From NCBI GenBank assembly GCA_019323515.1, contig JAHWHG010000007.1, forward strand, positions 1 to 64,000: a stretch of DNA of 64,000 bases. Direction: 5' to 3'. The notes below the pieces were generated by a model. It worked only from the letters and a program-made list of their open reading frames with translations. It was not told where the DNA came from and made no database searches. The position numbers and the translations under genes were made by a program. This document shows, one piece after another, positions 16,391 through 24,412 of the stretch. The stretch comes from Candidatus Woesearchaeota archaeon. GTDB taxonomy: Archaea > Nanobdellota > Nanobdellia > Woesearchaeales > JAHWHD01. The number at the start of each line of letters is the position of its first letter. The first letter of the stretch is position 1.

Positions 16391-17075
16391 GCATTACTGG
16401 AGCTTTTATTAACTTAGAAACATAAGCTTTCTCTAATCTCTCGCTGGGAGATAACTTTTCCTTTGATTCAAGTTCTTTAGCCCTTCTATTCATAGCTCCT
16501 CGAATCTTACCTAGGATTAAACTATAATCAAAGTCTTTATGATAAACTGTGACTGGTTTATCTACAGCTGCTTTAAGTGCCATAACCAACACCTCTGAAT
16601 CCATTACAGGCCTGTCAACTTTACCATCATATCTTTTCTTCCTATCCGGCAAAGCCACAATCTCATCAATTGCCTCCCTAGCAAAGCTCCTAATATACCT
16701 TAATCCAGAAACTGCAAAAGCAGCCATATCTCTCTTTGCCAAAGCCACTGCCATTGATTGGGACTGCAATTTCCTAAACTCATTAGGTGTAATCCTTTCA
16801 TATTCAGCCTCAACCAAGTTCATAAGCCTAGACGGCTCGCTCCTTGAAAAACCAATAATTGCATCTTCAACTTTATCAGCTAAAGCAAGATGTGTTGGCA
16901 GGGCAAAATTCTTACTCAATTCTGCATATATTACATCAGGCACAAACGCTCTCTGTAATTCATCAGAAACATGCTCCTGCTTATGCAATACACTAGAATC
17001 TGCTAAAGTGACCCTCTTGGTCATTAAAATATCTGAAATATCTTCAACAATTTTTTGATCTCTTGAGATTACCAT
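16356..17075 (-). CDS. PIN-like domain protein (putative)
   Basis: 239 residues. The pattern resembles a PIN ribonuclease fold: an N-terminal aspartate in TLADSSVL (about D26), a VPDVIYAEL segment with the conserved acidic position (about 45-53), and a C-terminal VMDSEVLVMALKAAVDKPV followed by VYHKDFDY, like the A-x-x-x-x-x-x-V-T-x-D-x-D-F end of PIN domains. A basic helical tail (residues 190-239) follows. No antitoxin-like gene is adjacent on the same strand, so a VapC-type pair is not supported. A TATA-like TATATAAT sits just upstream of the ATG. PIN is a resemblance, not a firm assignment. Confidence 0.45.
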   Translation of the reverse strand: MVISRDQKIVEDISDILMTKRVTLADSSVLHKQEHVSDELQRAFVPDVIYAELSKNFALPTHLALADKVEDAIIGFSRSEPSRLMNLVEAEYERITPNEFRKLQSQSMAVALAKRDMAAFAVSGLRYIRSFAREAIDEIVALPDRKKRYDGKVDRPVMDSEVLVMALKAAVDKPVTVYHKDFDYSLILGKIRGAMNRRAKELESKEKLSPSERLEKAYVSKLIKAPVMLKNLGTGYYRH

Positions 17076-17163
17076 TTTTAATTATATAGTACAGTATATA
17101 GTTTCTTATATATAAACCTTTCTATTTTAATTACTTAATAGTAGTAACTAAACCTTCCAAAAC

Positions 17164-17173
17164 ATATATAAAC
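17164..17173 (+). promoter_or_regulatory. TATA box of the L35Ae gene (leaderless)
   Basis: ATATATAAAC is centred 28 nt before the ATG at 17196, with no Shine-Dalgarno between, indicating a leaderless transcript. Confidence 0.6.
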
Positions 17174-17195
17174 AACTTCAGAATTCAAGTGCAAT

Positions 17196-17453
17196 ATGGA
17201 AGGAGTTATAGCAAGTTTCAGGCGTGGTAGAAGAACACAAAATGACAGACAGATGATTATAGTAGTAAAGGGTATTGATAATAAGGAAAAAGCGACTTCT
17301 TTAGTAGGAAAAAAGGTAATTTTTACCACAGAATCAGGAAAAGAGCTCATTGGAAAGGTTTCAGCCCCACATGGAGCTAAAGGCGCTGTTAGAGCTATTT
17401 TTGAAACTGGAATGCCAGGCCAAAGCCTAAGTAAAAAAGTCAAAATAGAATAA
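17196..17453 (+). CDS. rpl35ae: Ribosomal protein L35Ae (eL33)
   Basis: 85 residues, complete. A small beta-barrel protein of the archaeal/eukaryotic large ribosomal subunit. Family features: VIASFRRGRRTQNDRQMIIVV at the start, GKKVIFTTESGKELIGKV in the middle, and the hallmark SAPHGAKGAVRAIFETGMPGQSL with the closing basic KKVKIE. Monocistronic with its own TATA box. Confidence 0.95.
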   Translation: MEGVIASFRRGRRTQNDRQMIIVVKGIDNKEKATSLVGKKVIFTTESGKELIGKVSAPHGAKGAVRAIFETGMPGQSLSKKVKIE

Positions 17454-17469
17454 AAATTTATTTAGTATT

Positions 17470-17592
17470 CTAAGGGCAAACAGGACATATCTGAATTGGT
17501 ATTATTCCTTGAATCATTAAGAAAAACACTATAGCACCAATAATAAAACCTATTAAAATACCTTTGAAAAGATCAGCTCCACTTGTTATCAT
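17470..17592 (-). CDS. 40-residue single-pass membrane microprotein
   Basis: ATG at 17592 follows GGTGAT with 5 nt spacing, and the frame runs to a TAG at 17470. The product (MITSGADLFKGILIGFIIGA, then IVFFLMIQGIIPIQICPVCP) has one transmembrane helix and ends with a C-P-V-C-P motif that could bind metal or form a thiol pair. A TATA-like ATATTTAAATAT at about 17640-17651 lies upstream. The combination of good Shine-Dalgarno, hydrophobic segment and CxxC end supports a real gene. Function unknown. Confidence 0.6.
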   Translation of the reverse strand: MITSGADLFKGILIGFIIGAIVFFLMIQGIIPIQICPVCP

Positions 17593-17718
17593 GAATTATC
17601 ACCTTTTTTTATATTTATAGGCCATTTTAAAGCTCTATAATATTTAAATATTCCTTTGTTACTCCATAGTGACAAAATAAACGAAAGGTTTATATACTAG
17701 TTATCTATTATTTTCTGT

Positions 17719-20079
17719 ATGGAAAGAAAAAGAGTTATAGTAGCAGGAGAAGATTTAGAGATTCCAGAAGAATCTAAATTAACTGATACACATCCTCTAA
17801 ACACAGAAAAACAATTCAGGCTTGGAAGCATGGATATTTCTTATCCAAAACCTGACAAAAAGACCCCTTCTATTGAAGATTCAGTTAACCTTACTATTGA
17901 GCATACTTATGAAGAATTATTCGAAGAAAAAGAAGGAATTGAAGCAATCTCTCCAGAAGAAGCAGTTGATGTACTTGATGAACTGATAAAAAATATGAGC
18001 GAGCCAGCAGAGGAAACCCCAAAAGAAAAAACCTGGCTTGACAAGTTCCTTGATTATTCTATTGTTCCATTAGCAGAAGCCACAGTAAAAGTAGGAAAAA
18101 TAGGTTACTGGGGATTAAAGCCAGTAGCTAAAGGTTCATTGTTCTTAGGAAAGTTAGGTTACAAAGGTATCAAACCTCTAATCAACCTATCAAAACCATT
18201 CTTCAGATGGTTCTGCTCACCTTATTCAATGCTAGGATGGAAAGATGGCAATAAGATGCTGAACGAAAGCCTGGAAAAAGATAATGCTGCTCATGACGAA
18301 ACACTAGAAGAACAACCAACAATTGAAGAAGAAATCAATGCAGAACTATCTTCAATAGAAGAAGCAGTGTTAAATGAAATGATCAAGATAAAGCACCCCG
18401 ATAATAAAGCAAAATTCAAGGATATAATCAGTTCATACCTGAAGCGCAATCATGAAGAATATGAGATAGACCTTTACGAATTATACCAGGCACTTGAGCT
18501 TACAGAAGACCCAAATCTAAAACCCCTTATTATGAACGAACTTGAGGAAACTGCTGCATCTTATGCACACGAAGATCTCTGCAAGAGACGTTGGGCACTT
18601 GAAGAAAACTTCAAAAAGGTGAATCAAGAGTACAGATCGATAGACGACACTCTTGAAGAAGATGATGAAGACGAAGAACATGACCCCGAATTTACTGAAG
18701 AACTTATTCAAACAATCAAACAACATGTTGAAGAAAGAGACTATGGAGAAGCAGTACAAGAGATTGAAGATAATCTTGATTATATCAAAAAATATGCAAA
18801 AGATGAGATTAAAGAAGCAATAGAAGAATCAGAAGGAAAACCAATCTTCAGGTTCAGGCACATCTATGACGATCTGACTAAAACAGCTACTGAAACAAAA
18901 ACACCAAAACAAGTCTCTTCTGATGAAAGAGAACCACATGAAGAATCACCTCAATCATTCTCATTCGATGAAGTGTTTGGTGAAGATTCAATCGAAGAAG
19001 TAGTAGAAGAACCAGAACAAGATCTAACAGAGCTTATAGAAAAACATAAACAATACATCAGGCAAGGACTGCTGTTCAATCCGACCATCAACACAGATGG
19101 AAATATAGAGATGGAATACTTTGATCCGGAAACTGAAGAAGTCAAGCAAAAAGAAACAGCAAGATTCCAAGAAGATTTAGTGAACACATTAAACAGAACA
19201 GCTTTCCAAACATACGCAAACAAAGGACTTGACTTAATGGGTTCTGACTTTGATTATGCACTAAAGTATTTTAATCTATGCTCAGAATTAGGCGAGACTT
19301 TCAAACCAAAAATTGCTCACAAGATAATAGAAACTTATCAATCAAACATAATTCAAAATCAATACATGATAGCTCAGCTTGAACAATCACAACAGCCACA
19401 AAAAGTCAGAATGATGAATCATCTGTACAATGAAGCAGTTAAGTTAATAGACAAAGCAAGGCCTACTATAAGGAAGAATCTTAAACATCTTCCAGCATTA
19501 GGCAAAGCTGGAACAATAAATCTAGAGAAGCAGATGTACTTTGGAGCAATATTTGGAGGTTTAGAAGAAGGTAAAATGCTCCAAGAATCAGTCATTAATG
19601 GAGACCTTGAGGAAGATGATGTTATCAAGCATTTTGAACAGGTCCAAGAGAAGATAGAAGGACTAAAACAATACAAACTAGGACCTGAACAAAAAGAAGC
19701 ATTAGATAAGATGGAAGAAGAATGCAAGATTTCACTTTTACCTAAATACCAAAAAGACCTTCAAGACCCTGCAAAAAACCATAAAGCCCAAAAATATATC
19801 AACAGCATCTACGAACTTGTTATAATGGACAATGAACGTGACATTCAACAAAGAGTAGAGGCTCTTGAAAAGGGCCTTGAAATTGGCTACAATCCTAACC
19901 AAGAAAACAAAGACCTTCTAGTCCTAAGACTTCTTACTGAAGCAAACAAGCACCAAAGACACGAACATTACGATACTGCAGAACGTCTTAACAAACTAGT
20001 TCTAGCTCTTGATTCAAAAAATCAAGCAGCAAAAAAAGGACTTGACGCTGTAAGGATGAAAAGGTACCTTATGGAGTAG
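17719..20079 (+). CDS. Large acidic TPR-like helical protein
   Basis: 786 residues, not recognised. Residues 100-175 contain an internal duplication (VGKIGYWGLKPVAKG and LGKLGYKGIKPLINL) that is amphipathic and may touch membrane. The following 190-450 is very acidic and helical. The last 300 residues show TPR-like helix pairs (SDFDYALKYFNLCSELG, HYDTAERLNKLVLALDSKN). A TTTATATAC box 26 nt upstream of the ATG indicates a leaderless mRNA. Its end overlaps by 11 bp the end of a convergent membrane/coiled-coil gene. Cytoplasmic scaffold is a reasonable but unproven reading. Confidence 0.6.
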   Translation: MERKRVIVAGEDLEIPEESKLTDTHPLNTEKQFRLGSMDISYPKPDKKTPSIEDSVNLTIEHTYEELFEEKEGIEAISPEEAVDVLDELIKNMSEPAEETPKEKTWLDKFLDYSIVPLAEATVKVGKIGYWGLKPVAKGSLFLGKLGYKGIKPLINLSKPFFRWFCSPYSMLGWKDGNKMLNESLEKDNAAHDETLEEQPTIEEEINAELSSIEEAVLNEMIKIKHPDNKAKFKDIISSYLKRNHEEYEIDLYELYQALELTEDPNLKPLIMNELEETAASYAHEDLCKRRWALEENFKKVNQEYRSIDDTLEEDDEDEEHDPEFTEELIQTIKQHVEERDYGEAVQEIEDNLDYIKKYAKDEIKEAIEESEGKPIFRFRHIYDDLTKTATETKTPKQVSSDEREPHEESPQSFSFDEVFGEDSIEEVVEEPEQDLTELIEKHKQYIRQGLLFNPTINTDGNIEMEYFDPETEEVKQKETARFQEDLVNTLNRTAFQTYANKGLDLMGSDFDYALKYFNLCSELGETFKPKIAHKIIETYQSNIIQNQYMIAQLEQSQQPQKVRMMNHLYNEAVKLIDKARPTIRKNLKHLPALGKAGTINLEKQMYFGAIFGGLEEGKMLQESVINGDLEEDDVIKHFEQVQEKIEGLKQYKLGPEQKEALDKMEEECKISLLPKYQKDLQDPAKNHKAQKYINSIYELVIMDNERDIQQRVEALEKGLEIGYNPNQENKDLLVLRLLTEANKHQRHEHYDTAERLNKLVLALDSKNQAAKKGLDAVRMKRYLME

Positions 20080-20872
20080 AACGAGCAGCTGCTTCCATAG
20101 CAGATGTAACTTTATCTTGTTTATGAAGTAAAGCATCAGAAAGCATTGTAAGCCTTTCTGCACTTTGAGTCAATTGCATCATCTTACTAACAATCTTAAT
20201 CGCTTCATCTGTTGCATTAAGACCATCACTACCGTTTCTGTGCAGAATCGCCTCTTTGATATCAACTATATATTTAGAAAGCTCTCTTCTCATCTCAAGT
20301 AATTTCTTTATCTCTTTCATCTCATCTCTGACAGCCTCAAACTCACGCTTAGAAAGCTTTAACTCTTCAATAGCATCCTTAACTTCTGTATTATTCTTAA
20401 CATCATCAGCTGCAGCTGCTATTTTCCTCTCAGTCTCAATCAACAAGCTTTCCTGTGCTTCAAGATCAGCAACAGCCTTAAGTGTCTTCTGCAGGTTAGG
20501 AGCAAGATAAGAATTCGCTTCAGTCCTTACCTGATAAACAAGCTGCTGAAGCTGCGGAGTGTATTTACCCCAATCAGGAGCACCCCAACCAGTGAACTGT
20601 TTAAATGCATTCCTTAATCGTTCCAAAGTTGCTAAAATTTCCCTTTCCTCTTGAAGTTCTTTTGTTTCAAGACCTCTCAACTCAGTCTCAAGCAACTCCT
20701 CCTTTTTTTCTATACTCTCAGTTCCAGTAACCCAATCACTTATACTTTTACCATGACCAAACAAACTTTTTCCTCCAGTAATAAACTTAAAGAGACTATA
20801 TAACAACAAAATAAACGTAATCACTATCCAAAATGATATTACACCACTTACAAGACTAGCTATTGTCGCCAT
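20069..20872 (-). CDS. Single-pass membrane protein with long coiled coil
   Basis: 267 residues: one N-terminal transmembrane helix (about 12-31), then an almost wholly helical cytoplasmic part with coiled-coil character (55-95 and 125-215) and a Trp/Gly patch (FTGWGAPDWGKYTP, near 93-106). Not recognised. The ATG at 20872 follows GAGGAAAT and overlaps the preceding membrane protein gene by 17 bp, so the two are translated together and probably form one complex. Confidence 0.6.
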   Translation of the reverse strand: MATIASLVSGVISFWIVITFILLLYSLFKFITGGKSLFGHGKSISDWVTGTESIEKKEELLETELRGLETKELQEEREILATLERLRNAFKQFTGWGAPDWGKYTPQLQQLVYQVRTEANSYLAPNLQKTLKAVADLEAQESLLIETERKIAAAADDVKNNTEVKDAIEELKLSKREFEAVRDEMKEIKKLLEMRRELSKYIVDIKEAILHRNGSDGLNATDEAIKIVSKMMQLTQSAERLTMLSDALLHKQDKVTSAMEAAARSTP

Positions 20873-21428
20873 ATAATTTCCTCAAATATTTTTCTGTGAA
20901 TAATAAGTATACAGGCATATTTAATGTTGCTAAGTAACCCTGAAGCATGTACAATGCTACTAATACTACTACCTGTATAACAAAAACTACAGCCCATCGC
21001 GCTCTTCCACCACCACCCAACATACTATAAAATAAGAATAGCTGACCTGCAATTATTGCAATCAGAAAACCTAGTACAAAAAATGCAGCATATAACCTAG
21101 CTAAGAATAGATATGCTTCTCTTGGAATCCCAAAAATCGCCAGCAGTGCTAAGGCGCCAGCCAGGAAGTACGGAATATAACCTTGTGCCCAAGGATGCGT
21201 TGTTCCTGCATAGTGTATTACTCCAAACACAAAGAGAAATATTATCCAGAACACTACAAACCTCAATGCTCCAACCTTTGCATCCTCAGACCTAAAGAGT
21301 TCTCCGCCGATTTTCCTCAACCCATTCTGAATAAAATCAAAAGGACTTCGTATAGCAGCACTAACCACCCCAATATTAACTAATATAAGTGAAAGAATCA
21401 ATATAGCGATTAGTGCCTTACTCTTCAT
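20856..21428 (-). CDS. Polytopic membrane protein
   Basis: 190 residues from ATG 21428, which follows AGAGGAAT; the open frame extends to 21512 but that part lacks a ribosome site. The start is signal-like (MKSKALIAILILSLILVNIG, VSA), followed by four to five membrane helices (about 50-70, 82-100, 105-130, 140-165) with a Gly/Ala-rich loop (GGGGRARW). No family recognised. It is coupled to the coiled-coil membrane gene downstream. Confidence 0.6.
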   Translation of the reverse strand: MKSKALIAILILSLILVNIGVVSAAIRSPFDFIQNGLRKIGGELFRSEDAKVGALRFVVFWIIFLFVFGVIHYAGTTHPWAQGYIPYFLAGALALLAIFGIPREAYLFLARLYAAFFVLGFLIAIIAGQLFLFYSMLGGGGRARWAVVFVIQVVVLVALYMLQGYLATLNMPVYLLFTEKYLRKLYGDNS

Positions 21429-21565
21429 ATATATTCCTCTTTTTAAATAAATTGTATGACTCCTAATATTTAAATGTATCGCAATTCCAAGTATAAAATA
21501 AACAGGATACACACTTAAACAAAAAAAGAAACATTTAATAACTATATTTATTTCAATTTCACAAA

Positions 21566-23257
21566 ATGGATTTAAGAGCTACAATAAGGAAATTCGCATT
21601 ACAAAACGCTATTAAATATAATGGAAAAGCCAATCCTGGAAACATAATTGGCAAGATACTAGGCACAAACCCTGAACTAAGAACTAAATCAAAGGAAGTC
21701 ATGAAAGAGATCCAGGCAATTGTAAAGATAGTTAACGCAATGCCATTAGAAGAACAGGTAGCAGAACTAAACAATATTGCGCCAGAGCTTCTAACAAAAA
21801 AAGAAGAAAAAAAGCAAGGCCTTCCTGACCTTCCAGGAGCAGTTGACAATAAGGTTGTCACCAGGATTCCACCTGAACCTTCAAAATATAACCATATAGG
21901 TCACGCACTTTCATTCTTGATTAATTACATGTACGCAAAGAAGTATCATGGCAAATCCATCCTAAGATTCGAAGACACAAATCCAGAAAAAGCAACGCAG
22001 GAATTTGTTGATGCAATGAAAGAGGATTGTATAGAATACCTTGACATCCAACCAGACGAAACAAAATACGTATCAGATGACATGCAAATCTTCTATGACC
22101 TTGCTGAAGAACTCATCAATAAAGAAAAAGCATATGTTTGCTTTTGTTCAAGGGACGAAATGCAGAAACTGCGTCATAAAGGTAAACCTTGCAAACACCG
22201 CGACACAAAACCGGCTGAAAATCTAAAACACTGGAAAGACATGCTTGATAAGAAATACAAAGAAGGCGAAGCAGTGTTAAGATTAAAAGGTGACATGGAA
22301 TCAGGCAACCATGTTATGCGCGACCCTGTTATTTTCAGGATAGTCTACACTCCGCATTATAGACAAAAAAAGAAATATCATGTATGGCCAATGTACGATT
22401 TTGAGAACGCTGTTGAGGAGAACATCTGCGGTGTCACACATATAATGCGTTCAAACGAATTCGGTAAGATGCGAGTTGACCTTCAGGATTACATAAAAGA
22501 TCTTTTCGGCTTTCCTAAACAGATTGCAATACAATACGGACGCTTTAATGTCACAGGAGCATGTACACAAGGAAGAGAAATCCGAAAATTGATTGAGGAA
22601 AAGAAGGTAATAGGATGGGACGACCCTTCTCTCGTAACACTTAAAGCACTAAAGAGAAGAGGCATTAAAAAAGAGATGTTTTATGAACTCATCAATGAAG
22701 TCGGCCTTTCACCATCACAGACAAACATTGACTGGTCAATAATATCATCAATAAACAGAAAGATACTTGACCCTATTGCACACCGCTACTTCTTTGTAGA
22801 GGATCCTCAAAAGATAAAGATAGAAGGTGCACCTGAACAGAAAATCACTCTAGACCTTCACCCTGACAACAAGAAAGGCGGTAGAAAATTAACTACAAAA
22901 GACACATTCTTAATCAACAAAACCGATTTAAAAGACCTTAAACAAAATAAACTCCATAGACTTATGGACTGCTTGAACTTTGAAAAAAAGAAAGACAAGT
23001 ATATCTTCCACTCTAAGTCATATGAAGGTTTCAAAGACGCAAAGAACAAAGGGAAGATAATACACTGGCTTCCAGAATCCAAAGACCTTATCAATGCAGA
23101 GATTTTTATGCCTGACCATTCAACAAGAAAAGGATTAACTGAACCTGCAGCATCTAAACTTAAGCCCGACACAGTCATACAATTTGAAAGGACCGGCTTC
23201 GTAAGATTAGACGAAAAGCAAAAAACAAAATTAAAGTTCTGGTTTACTCATAAATAA
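21566..23257 (+). CDS. gltX: Glutamyl-tRNA synthetase, archaeal type
   Basis: 563 residues. Charges tRNA-Glu (and tRNA-Gln, later amidated, in archaea lacking GlnRS). The N-terminal 90 residues are the archaeal helical extension; the Rossmann catalytic core begins RIPPEPSKYNHIGH with HIGH at 110-113; RFEDTNPEKA follows. VIGWDDPSLVTLKALKRRGI is the archaeal GluRS signature. The second class I motif is unusual: at residues 331-339, where family members read GxxLSK[RS]K-I, this protein reads GACTQGREI, so the KMSKS lysines are not at their normal places. The C-terminal beta-barrel anticodon domain is complete. Despite the altered loop nothing suggests a pseudogene. Confidence 0.92.
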   Translation: MDLRATIRKFALQNAIKYNGKANPGNIIGKILGTNPELRTKSKEVMKEIQAIVKIVNAMPLEEQVAELNNIAPELLTKKEEKKQGLPDLPGAVDNKVVTRIPPEPSKYNHIGHALSFLINYMYAKKYHGKSILRFEDTNPEKATQEFVDAMKEDCIEYLDIQPDETKYVSDDMQIFYDLAEELINKEKAYVCFCSRDEMQKLRHKGKPCKHRDTKPAENLKHWKDMLDKKYKEGEAVLRLKGDMESGNHVMRDPVIFRIVYTPHYRQKKKYHVWPMYDFENAVEENICGVTHIMRSNEFGKMRVDLQDYIKDLFGFPKQIAIQYGRFNVTGACTQGREIRKLIEEKKVIGWDDPSLVTLKALKRRGIKKEMFYELINEVGLSPSQTNIDWSIISSINRKILDPIAHRYFFVEDPQKIKIEGAPEQKITLDLHPDNKKGGRKLTTKDTFLINKTDLKDLKQNKLHRLMDCLNFEKKKDKYIFHSKSYEGFKDAKNKGKIIHWLPESKDLINAEIFMPDHSTRKGLTEPAASKLKPDTVIQFERTGFVRLDEKQKTKLKFWFTHK

Positions 23258-23283
23258 TACTCCAAGCATTGATTAAGCATAAC

Positions 23284-24021
23284 TTAAATTGCAATAACAC
23301 TCTCTACAAGCTTCAAGTAATCCTTTGCACCAGTGCTTGTCCTTGCATACTTGAATATGCTTTTACCTTTTCTGGGAGCTTCTTTTAACTTACTATTATT
23401 ATGTATTGGGTCACTAACCAACCCATCAAACTTCTCCTTCATCTCCGCCAACATATCCTTGCAGATTCTATTCCTCCTATCAAAAAGCGTGGGTATTATC
23501 TTACTTATCCTGATATTATGCCCATAATGTCTGTTAATCTCTTCAACTACCTTAGGCATCTTCATCAAAGCATCAAAACCAAGATAATCAGTGCTCACTG
23601 GAACAAACAGTTCATCACAGAAAGCAAGAACATTCTGGTTAAGCACACCTAGTGAAGGCGGGCAGTCTATTATCATAAAATCATAACCTTCAATCTCTCC
23701 CAGAACATTCCTAAAAGTCTCAGCAAGACCTTCCTGTGTAGCTAAGTAATATTCAACCTTAGCTAAACTCTCAGTGCTTCCAATAACATCTAAGTTTTTC
23801 CCAACATTTATAATAGCTTCATTAACCGCAACATTACCTTTCATCACATCATAAAAATTACTCTTTGCACCAGCTTTTAGCGCAACATCAATATTACCTT
23901 GTGGATCTAAATCTACTAAAAGTACCCTTTTATCATATCTAGACAAGCCAGCTGCCAGATTTATTGCTGTGGTGGTCTTTCCGACTCCACCCTTATGATT
24001 ATATATGCAGATTTTTCTCAT
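23284..24021 (-). CDS. parA: ParA/Soj-family ATPase
   Basis: 245 residues. Deviant Walker A KGGVGKTT at 10-17 with both signature lysines, the DLDPQGN switch, and Walker B FMIIDCPPSLG. These ATPases dimerise on DNA and position chromosomes, plasmids or complexes. No ParB-like gene or parS-like repeats are adjacent; the neighbours are GluRS (convergent) and a mini-histone (divergent). It may act in chromosome segregation with a partner elsewhere, or as an orphan positioning ATPase. Confidence 0.9.
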   Translation of the reverse strand: MRKICIYNHKGGVGKTTTAINLAAGLSRYDKRVLLVDLDPQGNIDVALKAGAKSNFYDVMKGNVAVNEAIINVGKNLDVIGSTESLAKVEYYLATQEGLAETFRNVLGEIEGYDFMIIDCPPSLGVLNQNVLAFCDELFVPVSTDYLGFDALMKMPKVVEEINRHYGHNIRISKIIPTLFDRRNRICKDMLAEMKEKFDGLVSDPIHNNSKLKEAPRKGKSIFKYARTSTGAKDYLKLVESVIAI

Positions 24022-24111
24022 TAAACATCACCAAGTTTTCCAGAAAACAACCTCTTTATATATCTTACCAAAATTATTCTGCTAAAGAGCAAGCCAAGAA
24101 ATAACCAAAGG

Positions 24112-24120
24112 TTTTATATA
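24112..24120 (+). promoter_or_regulatory. TATA box of the mini-histone gene
   Basis: TTTTATATA lies about 50 nt before the ATG at 24168. A strong GGGGTGA Shine-Dalgarno (24156-24162) precedes the ATG by 5 nt, so the mRNA has a leader of roughly 20-25 nt. Confidence 0.5.
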
Positions 24121-24167
24121 TCATTAATTAGTTTTCATAGTTAACTTAACCAAATGGGGTGAATAAT

Positions 24168-24329
24168 ATGATAGTAGTTAAAGCTAAGATTAAAGAAGTT
24201 GTAGGAAGTTATAATGTTGCTGGTGATCTTGCAGAAGCTCTTGACAAAAAAGTAGTTGAGCTTTTGAAAAATGCAGTTGCAAGAGCTGAAGCAAATAACA
24301 GGAAAACTGTTATGGCGAAAGATTTGTAA
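24168..24329 (+). CDS. 53-residue histone-fold-like protein (DUF1931-like)
   Basis: ATG after GGGGTGA gives 53 residues ending at TAA 24329. The sequence (VVKAKIKEVVGSYNVAGDLA, then EALDKKVVELLKNAVARAEA, NNRKTVMAKDL) has the long central helix, the N-x-R-K-T-V loop and the final M-x-x-x-D-L of a histone fold, where R-K-T-V is the DNA-contact loop L2. It is shorter than the 65-70 residues of normal archaeal histones, with a reduced first helix. It is likely a small DNA-binding chromatin protein; an alternative is a DUF1931-type nucleoid protein. Confidence 0.65.
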   Translation: MIVVKAKIKEVVGSYNVAGDLAEALDKKVVELLKNAVARAEANNRKTVMAKDL

Positions 24330-24343
24330 AATCTTTTGGCGAC

Positions 24344-24364
24344 CAAAAATCGATTTGATTTTTG
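24344..24364 (+). terminator. Hairpin behind the mini-histone gene
   Basis: Perfect 8-bp inverted repeat CAAAAATC/GATTTTTG with a 5-nt loop, starting 15 nt after the stop codon. Being symmetric it could serve either strand; the convergent coiled-coil gene ends at 24413. Confidence 0.4.
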
Positions 24365-24412
24365 AGTATGGCTAAAGATTTATAATTACTTTAATTAATT
24401 TACAAGAAATCA

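Noticed and set aside
16007..17075. PIN-like gene and neighbouring small gene as a toxin-antitoxin pair
   Set aside because: The genes are convergent with overlapping 3' ends, unlike co-transcribed antitoxin-toxin pairs.
23284..24329. ParA plus small gene as a plasmid-type partition system
   Set aside because: The small gene is histone-like and divergent, with no ParB motif or iterated centromere repeats nearby.
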